Source: JAWKVD01 sp041398225
Lineage (GTDB): Bacteria > Pseudomonadota > Alphaproteobacteria > Caulobacterales > Hyphomonadaceae
Assembly: GCA_041398225.1 (NCBI GenBank)
Contig: JAWKVD010000016.1
Coordinates: forward strand, 1-64,000
Direction of reading: 5' to 3'
DNA length: 64,000 nucleotides
Shown here: piece by piece, positions 1 to 10,224 of the stretch
Layout: the number at the start of each line of letters is the position of its first letter
Position numbering within the stretch: the first letter of the stretch is position 1
Made by a program: the position numbers and the translations under genes
The notes under the pieces: generated by a model
What the model saw: the letters and a program-made list of their open reading frames with translations, nothing else
What the model was told of the DNA's origin: nothing
The model's database searches: none

Positions 1-468
1 CGGGTCGATCACCATGGCCTCGCCGACATAGCTGAAACCGTGATGGTCGAGCAGGCTCGATTCCGGAGCTTTCGACCAGACCAGATTTTGTCCGATCAGC
101 TGCACATCGTCGTCGAGCACGGGGAAAGTGTAGCCCTGCGCCTTCGCTTCTTCGGCGATGGTTTCGCGCGTGTCGGTCGGGCTCGAGTTCACCATCATGA
201 AGCGAACGTCGGGATACTTCTCCTGGAGCGCCAGCAGCGCCTTGCCCGCCGCTTGCGAATTCTTGTCGCCATTGGCCTGCGAGACCAGCACGACCGCCTT
301 CGAGACTTTGTCGTATTTGAGGATCTGCGCGACGCCATCCTGGTCGGTGAGTTGGAAGTCGTCGGCGTTCATGCCGACGAGCGAGGTCTGCGGCGCCTGA
401 TTGGAACATGCCGTAATGGCGATGGCGCACACGCTGGCGGCGAACGCCGCTGACAGCTTGCGGATCAT
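1..468 (-). CDS. Redoxin-like lipoprotein (partial, 3' end outside window)
   Basis: Reading from an ATG at 468 toward the window edge gives 156 in-frame codons with no stop, so the C-terminus is missing. The N-terminus is a short signal peptide ending in a lipobox (ITAC), predicting an outer- or inner-membrane lipoprotein facing the periplasm. Residues about 30-150 resemble a thioredoxin-like AhpC/redoxin domain (FQLTDQDG, then VVLVSQANGD, then VRFMMVNSS). The usual Cys pair is absent: the redox-active position reads SQANGDKN. Similar domains start longer proteins that carry further domains, so a multidomain protein is possible. No good Shine-Dalgarno precedes the ATG. The family assignment rests on the fold pattern only. 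Confidence 0.6.
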   Translation of the reverse strand, partial: MIRKLSAAFAASVCAIAITACSNQAPQTSLVGMNADDFQLTDQDGVAQILKYDKVSKAVVLVSQANGDKNSQAAGKALLALQEKYPDVRFMMVNSSPTDTRETIAEEAKAQGYTFPVLDDDVQLIGQNLVWSKAPESSLLDHHGFSYVGEAMVIDP

Positions 469-605
469 TGAGGAGGCTCCCTGTGTCTCTTTATTTGACC
501 GGCGTGCCCTGCTGCGTCCTGCCGGCGAGCGAAACTTTGCCTGTAAGTACAGTATTTCTCAACCGGGCGCCGCAGGCGCGGTCGAACAAATCTTTGTGAC
601 AACCG

Positions 606-1616
606 TTACCTAATAACACCGGCAAGCCCGTTTCCCGCCGGACCTGAGTAGAAGCGCGCGAGCCGCCAGACTTCGATCCCCGCTCCGATCACCAGACCGC
701 AAACGGCGACCCAGAGCACAATTCCCACATTCATATTGATGGTTTGAGCGAGCTGAGCCGCGTCCTCGCCGACGTTGGCGACAAACAATAGCGGCTCTCG
801 CGCCAGGGCCGCGAGGACCCATGTCCCCGCCCCAAACGCCGCAATCGCGATCACGGCGCGCAACCGGCTCCAGCCAGGGTGAACGAGGTCATAGAGATGG
901 ATCGCCGCCGACACGCAGGCCAAGGCGAGTATCGCGCCATGCCAGGGCGCCCAGGCCTCGACGTTCAGCACCACGGAAGGCTCACGATCCATGAGCGCCG
1001 GAAAGTCCACCGCTTTCGACCACCACAGTACGAACAGCACGTCGAACCCCAACCCCACCAGACTGTCGAACAGGGGCCGAGGCTTGCGGATGTGATCCTG
1101 AGGAAGGCTTTTCGGGTCCCAGCTCGCGGCGATCTTGGCCCCCGCATCGGTTCGGTCGAGCGCGACGAAGACGGCGAGCATGACGCCCAGCCCCGGAAGC
1201 AGGACGGACATGAACACGTGGATCGCCCGGAACGGAAAGCTCATCCATTGACCGCTGGAGACGGCCGCATACGCCGCGATCACGACGCTCATCGCGGCGA
1301 ACAACCCGACCAGCGCCTTCGCTGTCGGCCAGAAAAACGGATAGAGATCCGGCCCGATCAGCCGGTCGCGCTTGGCGTACCGCGTCGCCACGACCATGGG
1401 CGGCCCGAACGATTTCAACACCTCGCCGATGGCGCTTTCGCTGGGCGGAACGCCATGTTCCTCTTCCAGAGCATCGAGGCGCGATGTGATCGCCTCGCGC
1501 AATTCGGCCAGAATGTCCCCGGCGGCGTCGCGATCCAGGTGTCGTGCGACAGCGGCGACATAGCGCTGCACCAGCGGCGACGCGTCGTCCCGGTCTCTGG
1601 CGGCATGAACCGTCAT
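606..1616 (-). CDS. HAAS-type membrane protein paired with PadR
   Basis: 336 residues. Residues about 12-75 (LVQRYVAAVARHL, EVLKSFGPP, VATRYA) match the cytoplasmic HAAS/DUF1700-like helical domain that commonly accompanies PadR repressors. About six hydrophobic segments follow, so this is an integral membrane protein. It starts with ATG at 1616 behind a strong AAGGAGGT site that lies just after the padR stop, indicating translational coupling in one operon. PadR-HAAS pairs generally act in signalling or membrane-stress responses. The exact signal is not known and nothing here reveals it. Confidence 0.7.
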   Translation of the reverse strand: MTVHAARDRDDASPLVQRYVAAVARHLDRDAAGDILAELREAITSRLDALEEEHGVPPSESAIGEVLKSFGPPMVVATRYAKRDRLIGPDLYPFFWPTAKALVGLFAAMSVVIAAYAAVSSGQWMSFPFRAIHVFMSVLLPGLGVMLAVFVALDRTDAGAKIAASWDPKSLPQDHIRKPRPLFDSLVGLGFDVLFVLWWSKAVDFPALMDREPSVVLNVEAWAPWHGAILALACVSAAIHLYDLVHPGWSRLRAVIAIAAFGAGTWVLAALAREPLLFVANVGEDAAQLAQTINMNVGIVLWVAVCGLVIGAGIEVWRLARFYSGPAGNGLAGVIR

Positions 1617-1629
1617 TGATCGACCTCCT

Positions 1630-1963
1630 TCAGATCAAGGAGCTCGACCAGCGCAGGTTCATCGCGCGCCATTCGCCGGCCAGCATGGCCAGCGCCTCGG
1701 CCCCGTCCGGCGACAAGCGGTAGAAGCGCTTCTTGCGCTTGCCCTCCTCCCGCCACTCGCTGACCAGAAGCCCCTGCGCCTCCAGACGGCGCAGCATGGG
1801 ATAAAGCGCGCTTTCGTCGATCTCGACGCCCATGCGCCGCGAGTTCGGTTCTCAGCGTGTAGCCATAGCGCTCGGCTCGCAGCGCTCCGAGCACGGCCAG
1901 GATCAGGCTGCCGCGACGAAGCTCCAGCTTCAGGCTTTCAAGGATGTTCGTTTCAACAGGCAT
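1630..1963 (-). pseudogene. PadR-family transcriptional repressor, one-base frameshift
   Basis: The first part, from ATG 1963 (MPVETNILESLKLELRRG to RYGYTLRTELAA), is a PadR winged-helix N-terminus. The rest of the domain (MGVEIDESALYPMLRRLE, then SEWREEGKRKKRFYRLSP) continues in another frame from about 1833 and stops at 1630. Removing one base near 1834-1837 joins the halves into a normal PadR of about 110 residues. The breakage may be a sequencing indel, since several genes in the window show the same fault. The gene precedes and is coupled to the HAAS membrane gene, and it is divergent from pyruvate kinase. Confidence 0.75.
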
Positions 1964-1983
1964 GTGCGCCAACTGGATGTGAC

Positions 1984-2000
1984 GACACATAGCATGTGTC
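1984..2000. promoter_or_regulatory. Inverted repeat upstream of padR, candidate PadR operator
   Basis: GACACAT-AGC-ATGTGTC is a perfect 7-base dyad 21 bases upstream of the padR start. PadR proteins typically bind ATGT/ACAT dyads, which this contains (ACAT-N3-ATGT). It sits between padR and the divergent pyk. Autoregulation is inferred. Confidence 0.5.
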
Positions 2001-2118
2001 GGCGCAACTCCGTGAGACGGCGGAGCGAAAATCAGCACGGCGCTTCGCGCATTTCGCGACCTCGCCACATCAACCTGCTATTGAAGATCGCTCACTCAAG
2101 ATTCGGCGCTTTCCATCC

Positions 2119-3530
<1,412 letters not shown>

Positions 3531-3569
3531 ACGAAAGGCCCAGGGAAGGCGGCGGCGTGGGCGGCGGCC

Positions 3570-4223
3570 TCAGCCGCCCGGCTTGCGGCCGAGAAAGTCC
3601 AGCGGGTTGGGCATCTTCTCGAACGCGTCCTGGACCTGCTTCTTGGTCTTCTCGAACTGCATCACATTCTCGATCCGGTGCGTCAGAAAGGTCTCGACCT
3701 CAGCGTCGTCGTCCGTGCCCAGCCAACACAGCAAGGTCGAGCCCAACACCGCCGACAGCGTCATGCGCTTGGTGTACCAGTTGAAATCGTTCGACGTGTC
3801 GCCCAACCCCGCCCAGATCCTGTCGGCGGCGGACCACATCGCTTTCGGCCCCGCCAGAAGATTGAACGGCGACCCGCTGGCCCGCTTCAGGGCCGCCTTG
3901 TAGGGCGCGAGCGCGGCGAGATAGGCCAAAACGCCCGCCGTCACCTTTTCGCGGATCTTCATGCCGGCGACGTCGGGACGGCTCATGCGCCGGCCCGCTT
4001 CGCGCGCCGCACGCGCCCCAAGCTCATCCAGCATGTCTCCCACGCCGCCGGGCGCGGCGAGCTGGACCTCCCCGAGCGACAGGCCGGCCGCTTCGGCGGC
4101 CCGGCGCATCGCCGTTTCGGTCCATCCAAGCTCGGGAACCAGCGGCAGGAGCGCATCCAGCAGCCGGGCCCGATAGCGGTCCGACGGCGCTTCGGTCGGG
4201 TCGTGTTCTGCGGCAGTCGCCAT
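3570..4223 (-). CDS. COQ9-family protein (ubiquinone biosynthesis accessory factor)
   Basis: 217 residues, the family's usual length. The N-terminus resembles a TetR-like helix-turn-helix fold (LLDALLPLVPELGWTETAMRRAA). The C-terminal half carries the lipid-binding COQ9 signature (SPFNLLAGPKAMWSAADRIWAG, DTSNDFNWYTKRMTLSAVLGS, TLLCWLGTDD). In mitochondria and alphaproteobacteria COQ9 binds lipid and presents ubiquinone intermediates to COQ7. It converges on pyk with a gap of only 39 bases. The start at 4223 is the first ATG upstream of the conserved region. Confidence 0.85.
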   Translation of the reverse strand: MATAAEHDPTEAPSDRYRARLLDALLPLVPELGWTETAMRRAAEAAGLSLGEVQLAAPGGVGDMLDELGARAAREAGRRMSRPDVAGMKIREKVTAGVLAYLAALAPYKAALKRASGSPFNLLAGPKAMWSAADRIWAGLGDTSNDFNWYTKRMTLSAVLGSTLLCWLGTDDDAEVETFLTHRIENVMQFEKTKKQVQDAFEKMPNPLDFLGRKPGG

Positions 4224-4452
4224 GGTCGTGGCCCTCCGGGCAAGGTCCGCCGGGTCCCGGCCGGGCCAAATTCACCCGGCAGTAGGCAGACGGCGTTTCC
4301 TATGGTAACGAGCGCCGCGTCGCCCGTCATTGGAAACCTGATGACGGCGGAACAAGTTAACCGAATAATGGCGTCCGCGCCCCGGTTTTTGGGGCGTCGG
4401 GTCGTTGATTGTTTCCGGTCCCGCGACCGGGCCAACAAATGGAGAGTGTCAC

Positions 4453-4671
4453 ATCGTTCAGATCGTGGTGCGTGACAACAACGTCGACCAGGCGTTGAAA
4501 GCGCTCAAGAAAAAGATGCAGCGTGAAGGTCTCTTCCGGGAGATGAAGCGCCGGAACCACTTCGAGAAGCCGTCCGAAAAGCGGGCGCGCGAGAAAGCCG
4601 AAGCGGTGCGCCGTGCACGCAAGCTGGCCCGCAAACGCGCCCAGCGTGAAGGCCTTCTCCCGAAGACCTAG
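4453..4671 (+). CDS. rpsU: 30S ribosomal protein S21, apparent ATC start
   Basis: 72 residues matching alphaproteobacterial S21 throughout (VRDNNVDQALKALKKKMQRE, then EKPSEKRAREKAEAVRRARK). Relatives start MVQ- or MQI-. Here the position of the initiator methionine is ATC (4453-4455), with a well placed GGAG at 4441-4444 and eight bases between. The only upstream in-frame ATG (4405) has no ribosome site and would add 16 unrelated residues. Either this is a rare non-AUG start, or one base of the sequence is wrong. The gene stands alone and ends in a strong hairpin terminator. Confidence 0.85.
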   Translation: MVQIVVRDNNVDQALKALKKKMQREGLFREMKRRNHFEKPSEKRAREKAEAVRRARKLARKRAQREGLLPKT

Positions 4672-4769
4672 AAGACTCAGGCGCTAGCGCCGGTTCCGAC
4701 ATCCGCTCCAGACAGGTGATGCGGAGGCTGGAAATCGCACAGAGGCCGTCTTCACATACAGAATTCCAG

Positions 4770-4806
4770 CGCTGGCCAGGCGGACGCCTCGGCCAGCGTT
4801 TCTATT
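4770..4806 (+). terminator. Rho-independent terminator after rpsU
   Basis: CGCTGGCC (4770-4777) pairs with GGCCAGCG (4791-4798). An inner AGGC/GCCT pair extends the stem, and the run TTTCTATTT follows. It is placed about 100 bases downstream of rpsU on the same strand. The rest of 4672-4928 holds only short GCCGGATAGCGAT-like repeats near 4858-4910. Confidence 0.7.
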
Positions 4807-4928
4807 TGGATCGAACGACAAGACGAGTTGCATCGAGCGCCCGCGCGGCACCGCCAAGCCCGGATAGCGATGCCGGATAGCGGCGCCGAATGCCGATGCC
4901 AGATAACGATGAGAGGGCGGCGATACGC

Positions 4929-5444
4929 CTAGGCGGCGGCCTGTTTGCGCGACTTCTTCACCTTGTTGATGGCGAAGGTGCGCTTGAGACGCGAGAGATA
5001 GTCGATGAACAAAACGCCTTCGAGATGGTCCATCTCGTGCTGGATGCAGACGGCGTAAAGGCCCTCGGCCCACTCCTCGACCGTGTTCCCGTCATAGCCG
5101 AGATAACGGATACGGACCTTTTCCGGTCGTTCGACCGTTTCGAAATAGTCCGGAACCGAAAGACAGCCTTCTTCATATGGCTTGGTCTCGGTCACCTTCT
5201 CGAGGATTTCCGGGTTCACGAAATAGCGCGGCTGGGGCTCCTCGCCCTCGCGCGCCAGATCCATGACGATGATCCGCAGCGGCACGCCGATCTGGATCGC
5301 CGCGAGCCCGATGCCGGGCGCGTCGTACATGGTCTCCAGCATGTCATCCATAAGCGCGCGATGCTCGTCGGTGACGGCCTCGACGGGCTTGGAAACCTCT
5401 TTCAGGACAGGGTCCGGAACGGTGAGAATGGGACGTATCGCCAT
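4929..5444 (-). CDS. def: Peptide deformylase
   Basis: 171 residues, normal for the family. It removes the N-formyl group from nascent proteins using Fe2+ or Zn2+. All three signature motifs are present: GIGLAAIQIG, EGCLSVP (Cys metal ligand) and QHEMDH (two His ligands and the catalytic Glu). The C-terminal tail is basic (KKSRKQ). No fmt gene lies next to it, although the two are often adjacent. Start is the ATG at 5444 (MAIRPILTVPDP), a classic deformylase N-terminus. Confidence 0.95.
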   Translation of the reverse strand: MAIRPILTVPDPVLKEVSKPVEAVTDEHRALMDDMLETMYDAPGIGLAAIQIGVPLRIIVMDLAREGEEPQPRYFVNPEILEKVTETKPYEEGCLSVPDYFETVERPEKVRIRYLGYDGNTVEEWAEGLYAVCIQHEMDHLEGVLFIDYLSRLKRTFAINKVKKSRKQAAA

Positions 5445-5508
5445 GTCTTCTAGCTATGAATGAGCTGGATGAAGGTCAAGTGAACGCGGGAGGCCACCGC
5501 GCCGCAGG

Positions 5509-6420
5509 TCAGGCGAAGCGCGCAATGGCCGCCGCCGTCAGCCGCTGCCTGAGGGCGAAATACCCTTCCCAGGGGTCGGACCGCAGGCTGCGGAGCCGCG
5601 CATCGATCGTGCTCATGGTGAACGCGCCGCCGGACGCCATGGCGGGAAGCTCGTCCCAGCTCACCGGCGTCGCCACCGGCGCGCCCGGCCTCGCCCGGGG
5701 TGAAAATGGCGCAATGGCTGTGGCGCCCCGCTCATTGCGCAGCCAATCGACAAAGATACGCCCTGTCCGAAGCGACTTGGCCGCCTGCGCCACATACGCC
5801 TCCGGCGCCCGCGCTTCGAGCGCATGCGCAAGACCGCGCGCGAAGACCTTGGCGTCGTTCCAGCTGTTGCGCCGCTCGACCGGAACCGCCACGTGGACGC
5901 CCTTGCCGCCGGTCAGCATGGGAAAACCCTCCAGACCGACCTCTTCCAGCATGGCGCGTATCTCCATCGCCGCCGCAACCACCTCGGCGAATGCGACGGA
6001 CGGTCCGGGATCGAGATCGAACACAATCCGGTCCGGTCGATCCCGGTCGATATGGGCGCCCCAGATATGCAGCTCCATGACGCCGATCTGGGCCGCCGCC
6101 GCCAACGCCTTCGGCGTGTTCAACACGAGGTATTTCGCGACCGTGCCGTCCTTCTCGCGAATGTCGGTGTAGTCGATCTCATCCGGCGTCGAGGCCACGT
6201 GATGACGCTGGAAGAAACACGCGCCTTCCCGGCCCTGCGGACAGCGCACGACGCTCGCCGGCCGGTCTCGCACATGCTCGAGAATCCGATCGGCATGGCT
6301 GAGATAGTAGTCGGCCAGATCGCGCTTTGTGATCCCGGCTTGCGGCCAAAGCACCTTCTCAGGCGAGGTCAGCCGAACGCCGCCGACAATGATGGAAGCC
6401 TGAGCGTTTCCGGCCGACAC
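5509..6420 (-). CDS. Stand-alone LigD-type primase/polymerase domain protein
   Basis: About 303 residues from a GTG at 6420 preceded by GGAGG with seven bases between. It carries the archaeo-eukaryotic primase-like polymerase domain of bacterial LigD (SPEKVLWPQAGITKRDLADYY; LHIWGAHID; catalytic Asp pair in IVFDLDPGP at residues 135 and 137; LTGGKGVHV). In non-homologous end joining this domain fills gaps at broken ends, usually fused to an ATP-dependent ligase. No ligase, phosphoesterase or Ku gene is adjacent, so it is a separate PolDom protein or a split-off fragment. The open frame continues upstream to 6615, but that part does not resemble LigD. Confidence 0.75.
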   Translation of the reverse strand: MSAGNAQASIIVGGVRLTSPEKVLWPQAGITKRDLADYYLSHADRILEHVRDRPASVVRCPQGREGACFFQRHHVASTPDEIDYTDIREKDGTVAKYLVLNTPKALAAAAQIGVMELHIWGAHIDRDRPDRIVFDLDPGPSVAFAEVVAAAMEIRAMLEEVGLEGFPMLTGGKGVHVAVPVERRNSWNDAKVFARGLAHALEARAPEAYVAQAAKSLRTGRIFVDWLRNERGATAIAPFSPRARPGAPVATPVSWDELPAMASGGAFTMSTIDARLRSLRSDPWEGYFALRQRLTAAAIARFA

Positions 6421-6645
6421 CAACACTCCTCCGATGCAGCGCCTGCATCCAATCCATCCCGCCCGGGACGCAGCCAGGCGGAAACCGGTTTTTCCAGAAC
6501 GCGAATGCATCCATCCCCGTCCTGACGCCCTCTCACCGTAGCAGCCGAAAAATGACGCACATATCGCCTTTCGCGTCGCCAGGTCTCGCCAGAGAGCAAA
6601 GATCGGGTTAGGCAACGAGAAGAATTGTTATCGAGGAACGATATC

Positions 6646-8574
6646 ATGCATTTCATGAGGGTTGGGGTTTCGGCGTTGGCGCTGGGCCTGCTCGCGAGCA
6701 GCTGCAACACGACGCCGTCGGTCTCCGGCGCCTATGCCGCCGTCGACACGACGCCGGAAGCGCTGACAAAGCGCCTGACCGACATTTCAGCGAAAACCTA
6801 CAAGCTGAAGGGCAAGAAGGAAGCCGCGGACGTCGAGGGGGTCCTCGGCGCGCTTCCCGAATGGCTCAGCGTCACCCATGGCGATGTGAGCTTCGACGCC
6901 CCGGCGGGCGCCACCGTGGTGCATGACCTCAAGATCGCGCTGAGCGCGTTTCCCACCGCCGGCCTAGGGGTCGCCGAACTCAAGCTCTTCGGGTTCGACG
7001 CCGACTTCGCGAAGGCCCGGCTGGCCGGAGAACGCCTGAATGAAACCGGACGCCTGGCCGCCCGCATGGACGCGACGAACATCTCCGCCTTCGGCCTGGA
7101 AACCCTCTTTCAACCCGCAATGGACGCTTACATGGCCGGCGTCGCCGATGCGGTCGAAGGCGTGGTCGGCGACGACCTGCTTGAGGACGACCTCGCGGAG
7201 ATCAACCAAGCCGCCGCCATCAACCTGACCCACTACAACCTCTCGATCGGGCGGATCGTGATGGACGATGTGGTTTTGCGTCCCTTCACGGTCGAACTCA
7301 AGAATCTCGGCGCGGACAGCGAGCTTGCCGAGATCTTCCCGTACATCCAGCAATACGCCGCCTACGCGCGTTCGTTCGCGGCCGACACCATCGCCTATTA
7401 CGACATTCAAGGCGATCTGACCCTTGAGGAGCCCGAAGTCTCCAACACGATGCATATCGCCGCGGCGAACTACGGCCTTCGCGGGCTGCGCGGCGGCGAC
7501 ACCGATCTCGCAATTCTCTCGGGACTGACGTACAGCGCCAACATCTCAGCGCCCGAACTCGATGCTCCTATCGTGCTTTCAGGAACCACCGGTCGCTATG
7601 AGTTCGAAGGGTTGCGGCTCGACAAGGCGCTTGACCACCTCGCACGTGGCGTGATGCCGGAGCGCACCGTTTCCGACTTCATAAGCCTTGGAAAGTCGCG
7701 CACGCTCGACGGACGCTTCTCTCTCAACGGACAGGAGTTGTACGCGGTCAAATCCACCGAACTCGATCTCAGCAAATGGCGCTGGCTCGTGCCGACCAGC
7801 GTCAGCATGTCGGTCGAGAACGAGACCTGGAACATTCCGGGTTTCCTCTCCTTTATCCGTAGCGTCGAGCCAGAAATTTTCGCGGATGACCCGGACGTGG
7901 AAAAAATGGTCGACGGCGTTGTCGCGGCGCTGGGCAAGTACGAACTGGACAAGCCCTCGTTCGACTACGGTCTGAGCGTCGACTGGAACGACACGAGCGG
8001 CAAGACCGACATCGCCTTCAACGGCGGCATCGACGACTTCATGCACTTCGACGCCACGATCATGGGATCTCTGCCCAGCTTCGACGCCGTTTCGGACCTG
8101 ATCCCGGAAAACCCGGAAGAAGCGGATCAGCAGGCGCTCGCGACATTGTTCGCGGCGTCGTCCCTGTTCGAAGGGTTCGAGTACAACCTCAAGGACGAGG
8201 GCGGCCTCGACAAGACGTTCGCGCTGACCATCGACATCGCCAAGCTCGTGCCCGACGAAGACGGCCAGATGGCCATGCTGACCAGCCAGACGCCGGACGG
8301 GCTGCGCCAGATGGCGGCGTCACTGGTCTATCTCGGCTCAGGGGCGGCGGCGGCCGAGTTTCCGCCCGCGCAGGATCTTCTGAGGACGGTCGCCGCCTGG
8401 ATCCAGGATGGCGGCTCGCTGCGTCTCAAATCCTCGCCGGAAAAGCCGCTCGGCGCCGCAGCGGCGGCCATGATGCAGGCCATGTCGCCAATCAGCATCT
8501 ACAACCTGTTCAACATCACGCTGACGCACGAAGCGCCCAAGGGAGCGGCGAAGGCGAAGAAGGAAACCGAGTAG
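6646..8574 (+). CDS. Large lipoprotein of unknown function
   Basis: 642 residues from ATG 6646, preceded by GAGGAA with seven bases between. The N-terminal signal peptide ends in a lipobox (LASSC), so the mature protein should be lipid-anchored. The body is a long alternation of short beta-like stretches (for example VVLRPFTVELKNLGADSEL) with no motif I recognise. The tail is basic (AKAKKETE). It vaguely resembles the repetitive beta-rich outer-membrane or periplasmic proteins of alphaproteobacteria. I assign no function. It is monocistronic, flanked by divergent ligD-pol and convergent msrA. Confidence 0.7.
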   Translation: MHFMRVGVSALALGLLASSCNTTPSVSGAYAAVDTTPEALTKRLTDISAKTYKLKGKKEAADVEGVLGALPEWLSVTHGDVSFDAPAGATVVHDLKIALSAFPTAGLGVAELKLFGFDADFAKARLAGERLNETGRLAARMDATNISAFGLETLFQPAMDAYMAGVADAVEGVVGDDLLEDDLAEINQAAAINLTHYNLSIGRIVMDDVVLRPFTVELKNLGADSELAEIFPYIQQYAAYARSFAADTIAYYDIQGDLTLEEPEVSNTMHIAAANYGLRGLRGGDTDLAILSGLTYSANISAPELDAPIVLSGTTGRYEFEGLRLDKALDHLARGVMPERTVSDFISLGKSRTLDGRFSLNGQELYAVKSTELDLSKWRWLVPTSVSMSVENETWNIPGFLSFIRSVEPEIFADDPDVEKMVDGVVAALGKYELDKPSFDYGLSVDWNDTSGKTDIAFNGGIDDFMHFDATIMGSLPSFDAVSDLIPENPEEADQQALATLFAASSLFEGFEYNLKDEGGLDKTFALTIDIAKLVPDEDGQMAMLTSQTPDGLRQMAASLVYLGSGAAAAEFPPAQDLLRTVAAWIQDGGSLRLKSSPEKPLGAAAAAMMQAMSPISIYNLFNITLTHEAPKGAAKAKKETE

Positions 8575-8654
8575 CGAGAAAAATGACGCCGAACGGGTCT
8601 TCCCTGTTCGGCGTCGTCTCAACGTTTCTTTGCAGGCAGGCCCAGACCATCTGG

Positions 8655-9311
8655 TCAGCCCGCGTCGACCCCGACGCCGGTCTGACAGGCGACGCCGGTG
8701 CCGCCCAGCCCGCAATAACCTCCCGGATTCTTGGCGAGGTATTGCTGGTGATAGTCCTCCGCATAGTAGAACTCCGGCGCGGCGCGGATCTCGGTCGTGA
8801 TGTCTCCGAACCCGCCCGCCTTGAGCGCCGCGCCATAGGCCTGGCGGCTGGCCTCCGCAGCGCGCGCCTGCGCGTCCGAATAGGTATAGATCGCCGAACG
8901 GTATTGCGTGCCGACATCGCCGCCCTGGCGCATGCCCTGGGTCGGATCATGGTTCTCCCAGAACACTTTCAACAGCGCCTCGTACGTGATCTTCGAGGGG
9001 TCGAAGACCACCAGAACGATCTCCGCATGCCCGGTGCCGCCCGAGCAGACCTCCTGATAGGTCGGGTTAGGCGTGACGCCCCCGGAATAGCCGACCGCCG
9101 TCACCCACACGCCGTCCTGCTGCCAGAACTTGCGTTCCGCCCCCCAGAAACAACCAAGGCCGAATTGAGCCAGCTCCATCCCTTCCGGGAAGGGCGCCTT
9201 CAGCGATCGCCCGTTCACGAAATGGGTTTCAGCGGTGGGTATGGCTTCCGGCCTGCCCGGCAACGCCTCTGCGGCCGTAGGAAGCGTCGGTTTCTTCGCC
9301 ATTTCGAACAT
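8655..9311 (-). CDS. msrA: Peptide methionine-S-sulfoxide reductase MsrA
   Basis: 218 residues from ATG 9311, with GAAGGA seven bases upstream. It reduces methionine (S)-sulfoxide in proteins, with thioredoxin regenerating the enzyme. The catalytic motif GCFWGAE is present, as are VGYSGG, YQEVCSGGTGHAE and YHQQYL. The C-terminal GYCGLGGTGVAC supplies recycling cysteines. The N-terminal extension of about 45 residues before the domain is typical of the longer MsrA type. No MsrB is fused. Confidence 0.95.
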   Translation of the reverse strand: MFEMAKKPTLPTAAEALPGRPEAIPTAETHFVNGRSLKAPFPEGMELAQFGLGCFWGAERKFWQQDGVWVTAVGYSGGVTPNPTYQEVCSGGTGHAEIVLVVFDPSKITYEALLKVFWENHDPTQGMRQGGDVGTQYRSAIYTYSDAQARAAEASRQAYGAALKAGGFGDITTEIRAAPEFYYAEDYHQQYLAKNPGGYCGLGGTGVACQTGVGVDAG

Positions 9312-9510
9312 TGGGGATTCCTTCAAAAGAGGTCCGCAAGAAAGGGTCGGCGCGCAGCGGCGCGACCACGCCGACAGCCCGGCAGCCACATTTGGGGGAT
9401 CCCGCACGGTTTTCAAACACTTCCTCCCCCTCCTCTTGCTTGCAACTCGCGGCGCCTCGTGTAATGAGGCGCGCTTTCCAGCCGAATCCGGGCGTCCGGG
9501 CGGCTTCGGA

Positions 9511-9600
9511 GGTGAGGTGGCCGAGTGGTTGAAGGCGCACGCCTGGAACGCGTGTATAGGGGAAACTCTATCGTGGGTTCGAATCCCACTCTCACCGCCA
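9511..9600 (+). tRNA. tRNA-Ser (anticodon GGA)
   Basis: A class II tRNA of 90 nt with CCA encoded. The acceptor GGTGAGG pairs with TCTCACC. The D-arm is GCCGAGTGGTTGAAGGC. The anticodon stem CACGC/GCGTG encloses loop CTGGAAC with anticodon GGA at 9545-9547. A long variable arm (TATAGGGGAAACTCTATC) and T-arm GTGGG-TTCGAAT-CCCAC follow. It borders the accessory region that starts just downstream, and tRNA-Ser genes are frequent integration sites. Confidence 0.97.
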
Positions 9601-10224
9601 GACAGTCGGTCTCTTCTCCCTAGAATTTTCTGTCTCTGAAAACGTCGCGAAGTCTCCGGGACTTAGCGCGCGAACTCGCGATCATTTGCGCTGAATCCGT
9701 CTCGCGGATCCCTGCGAATGCGCGGGATGAGCCGGCTCGTCTCCGCGCGCCGCATCGCCGGTTCAACTTGCGCAAATTTCTCCAGCAAACCGGAAAAAAA
9801 CTGGAGATTCTCCCGTCAGGCCCACTGTATTGCGGAATCCGTCGCCCATAGACCAATGAAACCGGGCGACTTCGACGCCTATTCGTCCGATAGCTGCCTG
9901 CGTATCTGGAAAAATCTGGAAAATAACCGGAAAACGCCCCGGGGTGCCTCAAGCCAACAACATCCGATGGCCGTGCCTCAGGAACGCGCCGGCGCACATG
10001 AGCAATGGCAATGAGATGCGTCGATCGTCTCCCGCCCCGGTCCTCGAAATCGTCAGGCGTTCGGGACCTGGATGTGCGCGAGACACGGACGCTCGCCAGC
10101 TACCAAAAACCAGAATGGCGAACGGAGTTTCGCATGAGAAACTCTGGCCAAGTCGAAATGCAACACCAACCGGTTTGAGCGCCGCGTGACCATCCCCTTT
10201 GTCCCCAACGGAGATTCTCGTCCT
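9601..10224. other. Non-coding stretch between tRNA-Ser and IS remnant
   Basis: About 620 bases with only short, mutually overlapping frames and no ribosome sites. AT-richer patches near 9780-9940 (runs of A, repeated CTGGAAAA) resemble decayed sequence. I see no second copy of the tRNA 3' end here. It is likely the degraded edge of the accessory island. Confidence 0.4.

Noticed and set aside
40..613. Forward frames over the first 600 bases
   Set aside because: They lie opposite the redoxin-like lipoprotein, have Arg-rich compositions and no ribosome sites.
879..1619. 246-codon forward frame
   Set aside because: Antisense to the HAAS gene, with Arg/His/Gln-rich codon artefacts typical of high-GC shadows.
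9601..9997. Short reverse and forward frames after tRNA-Ser
   Set aside because: Mutually overlapping, no ribosome site, no recognised domain; treated as decayed sequence.
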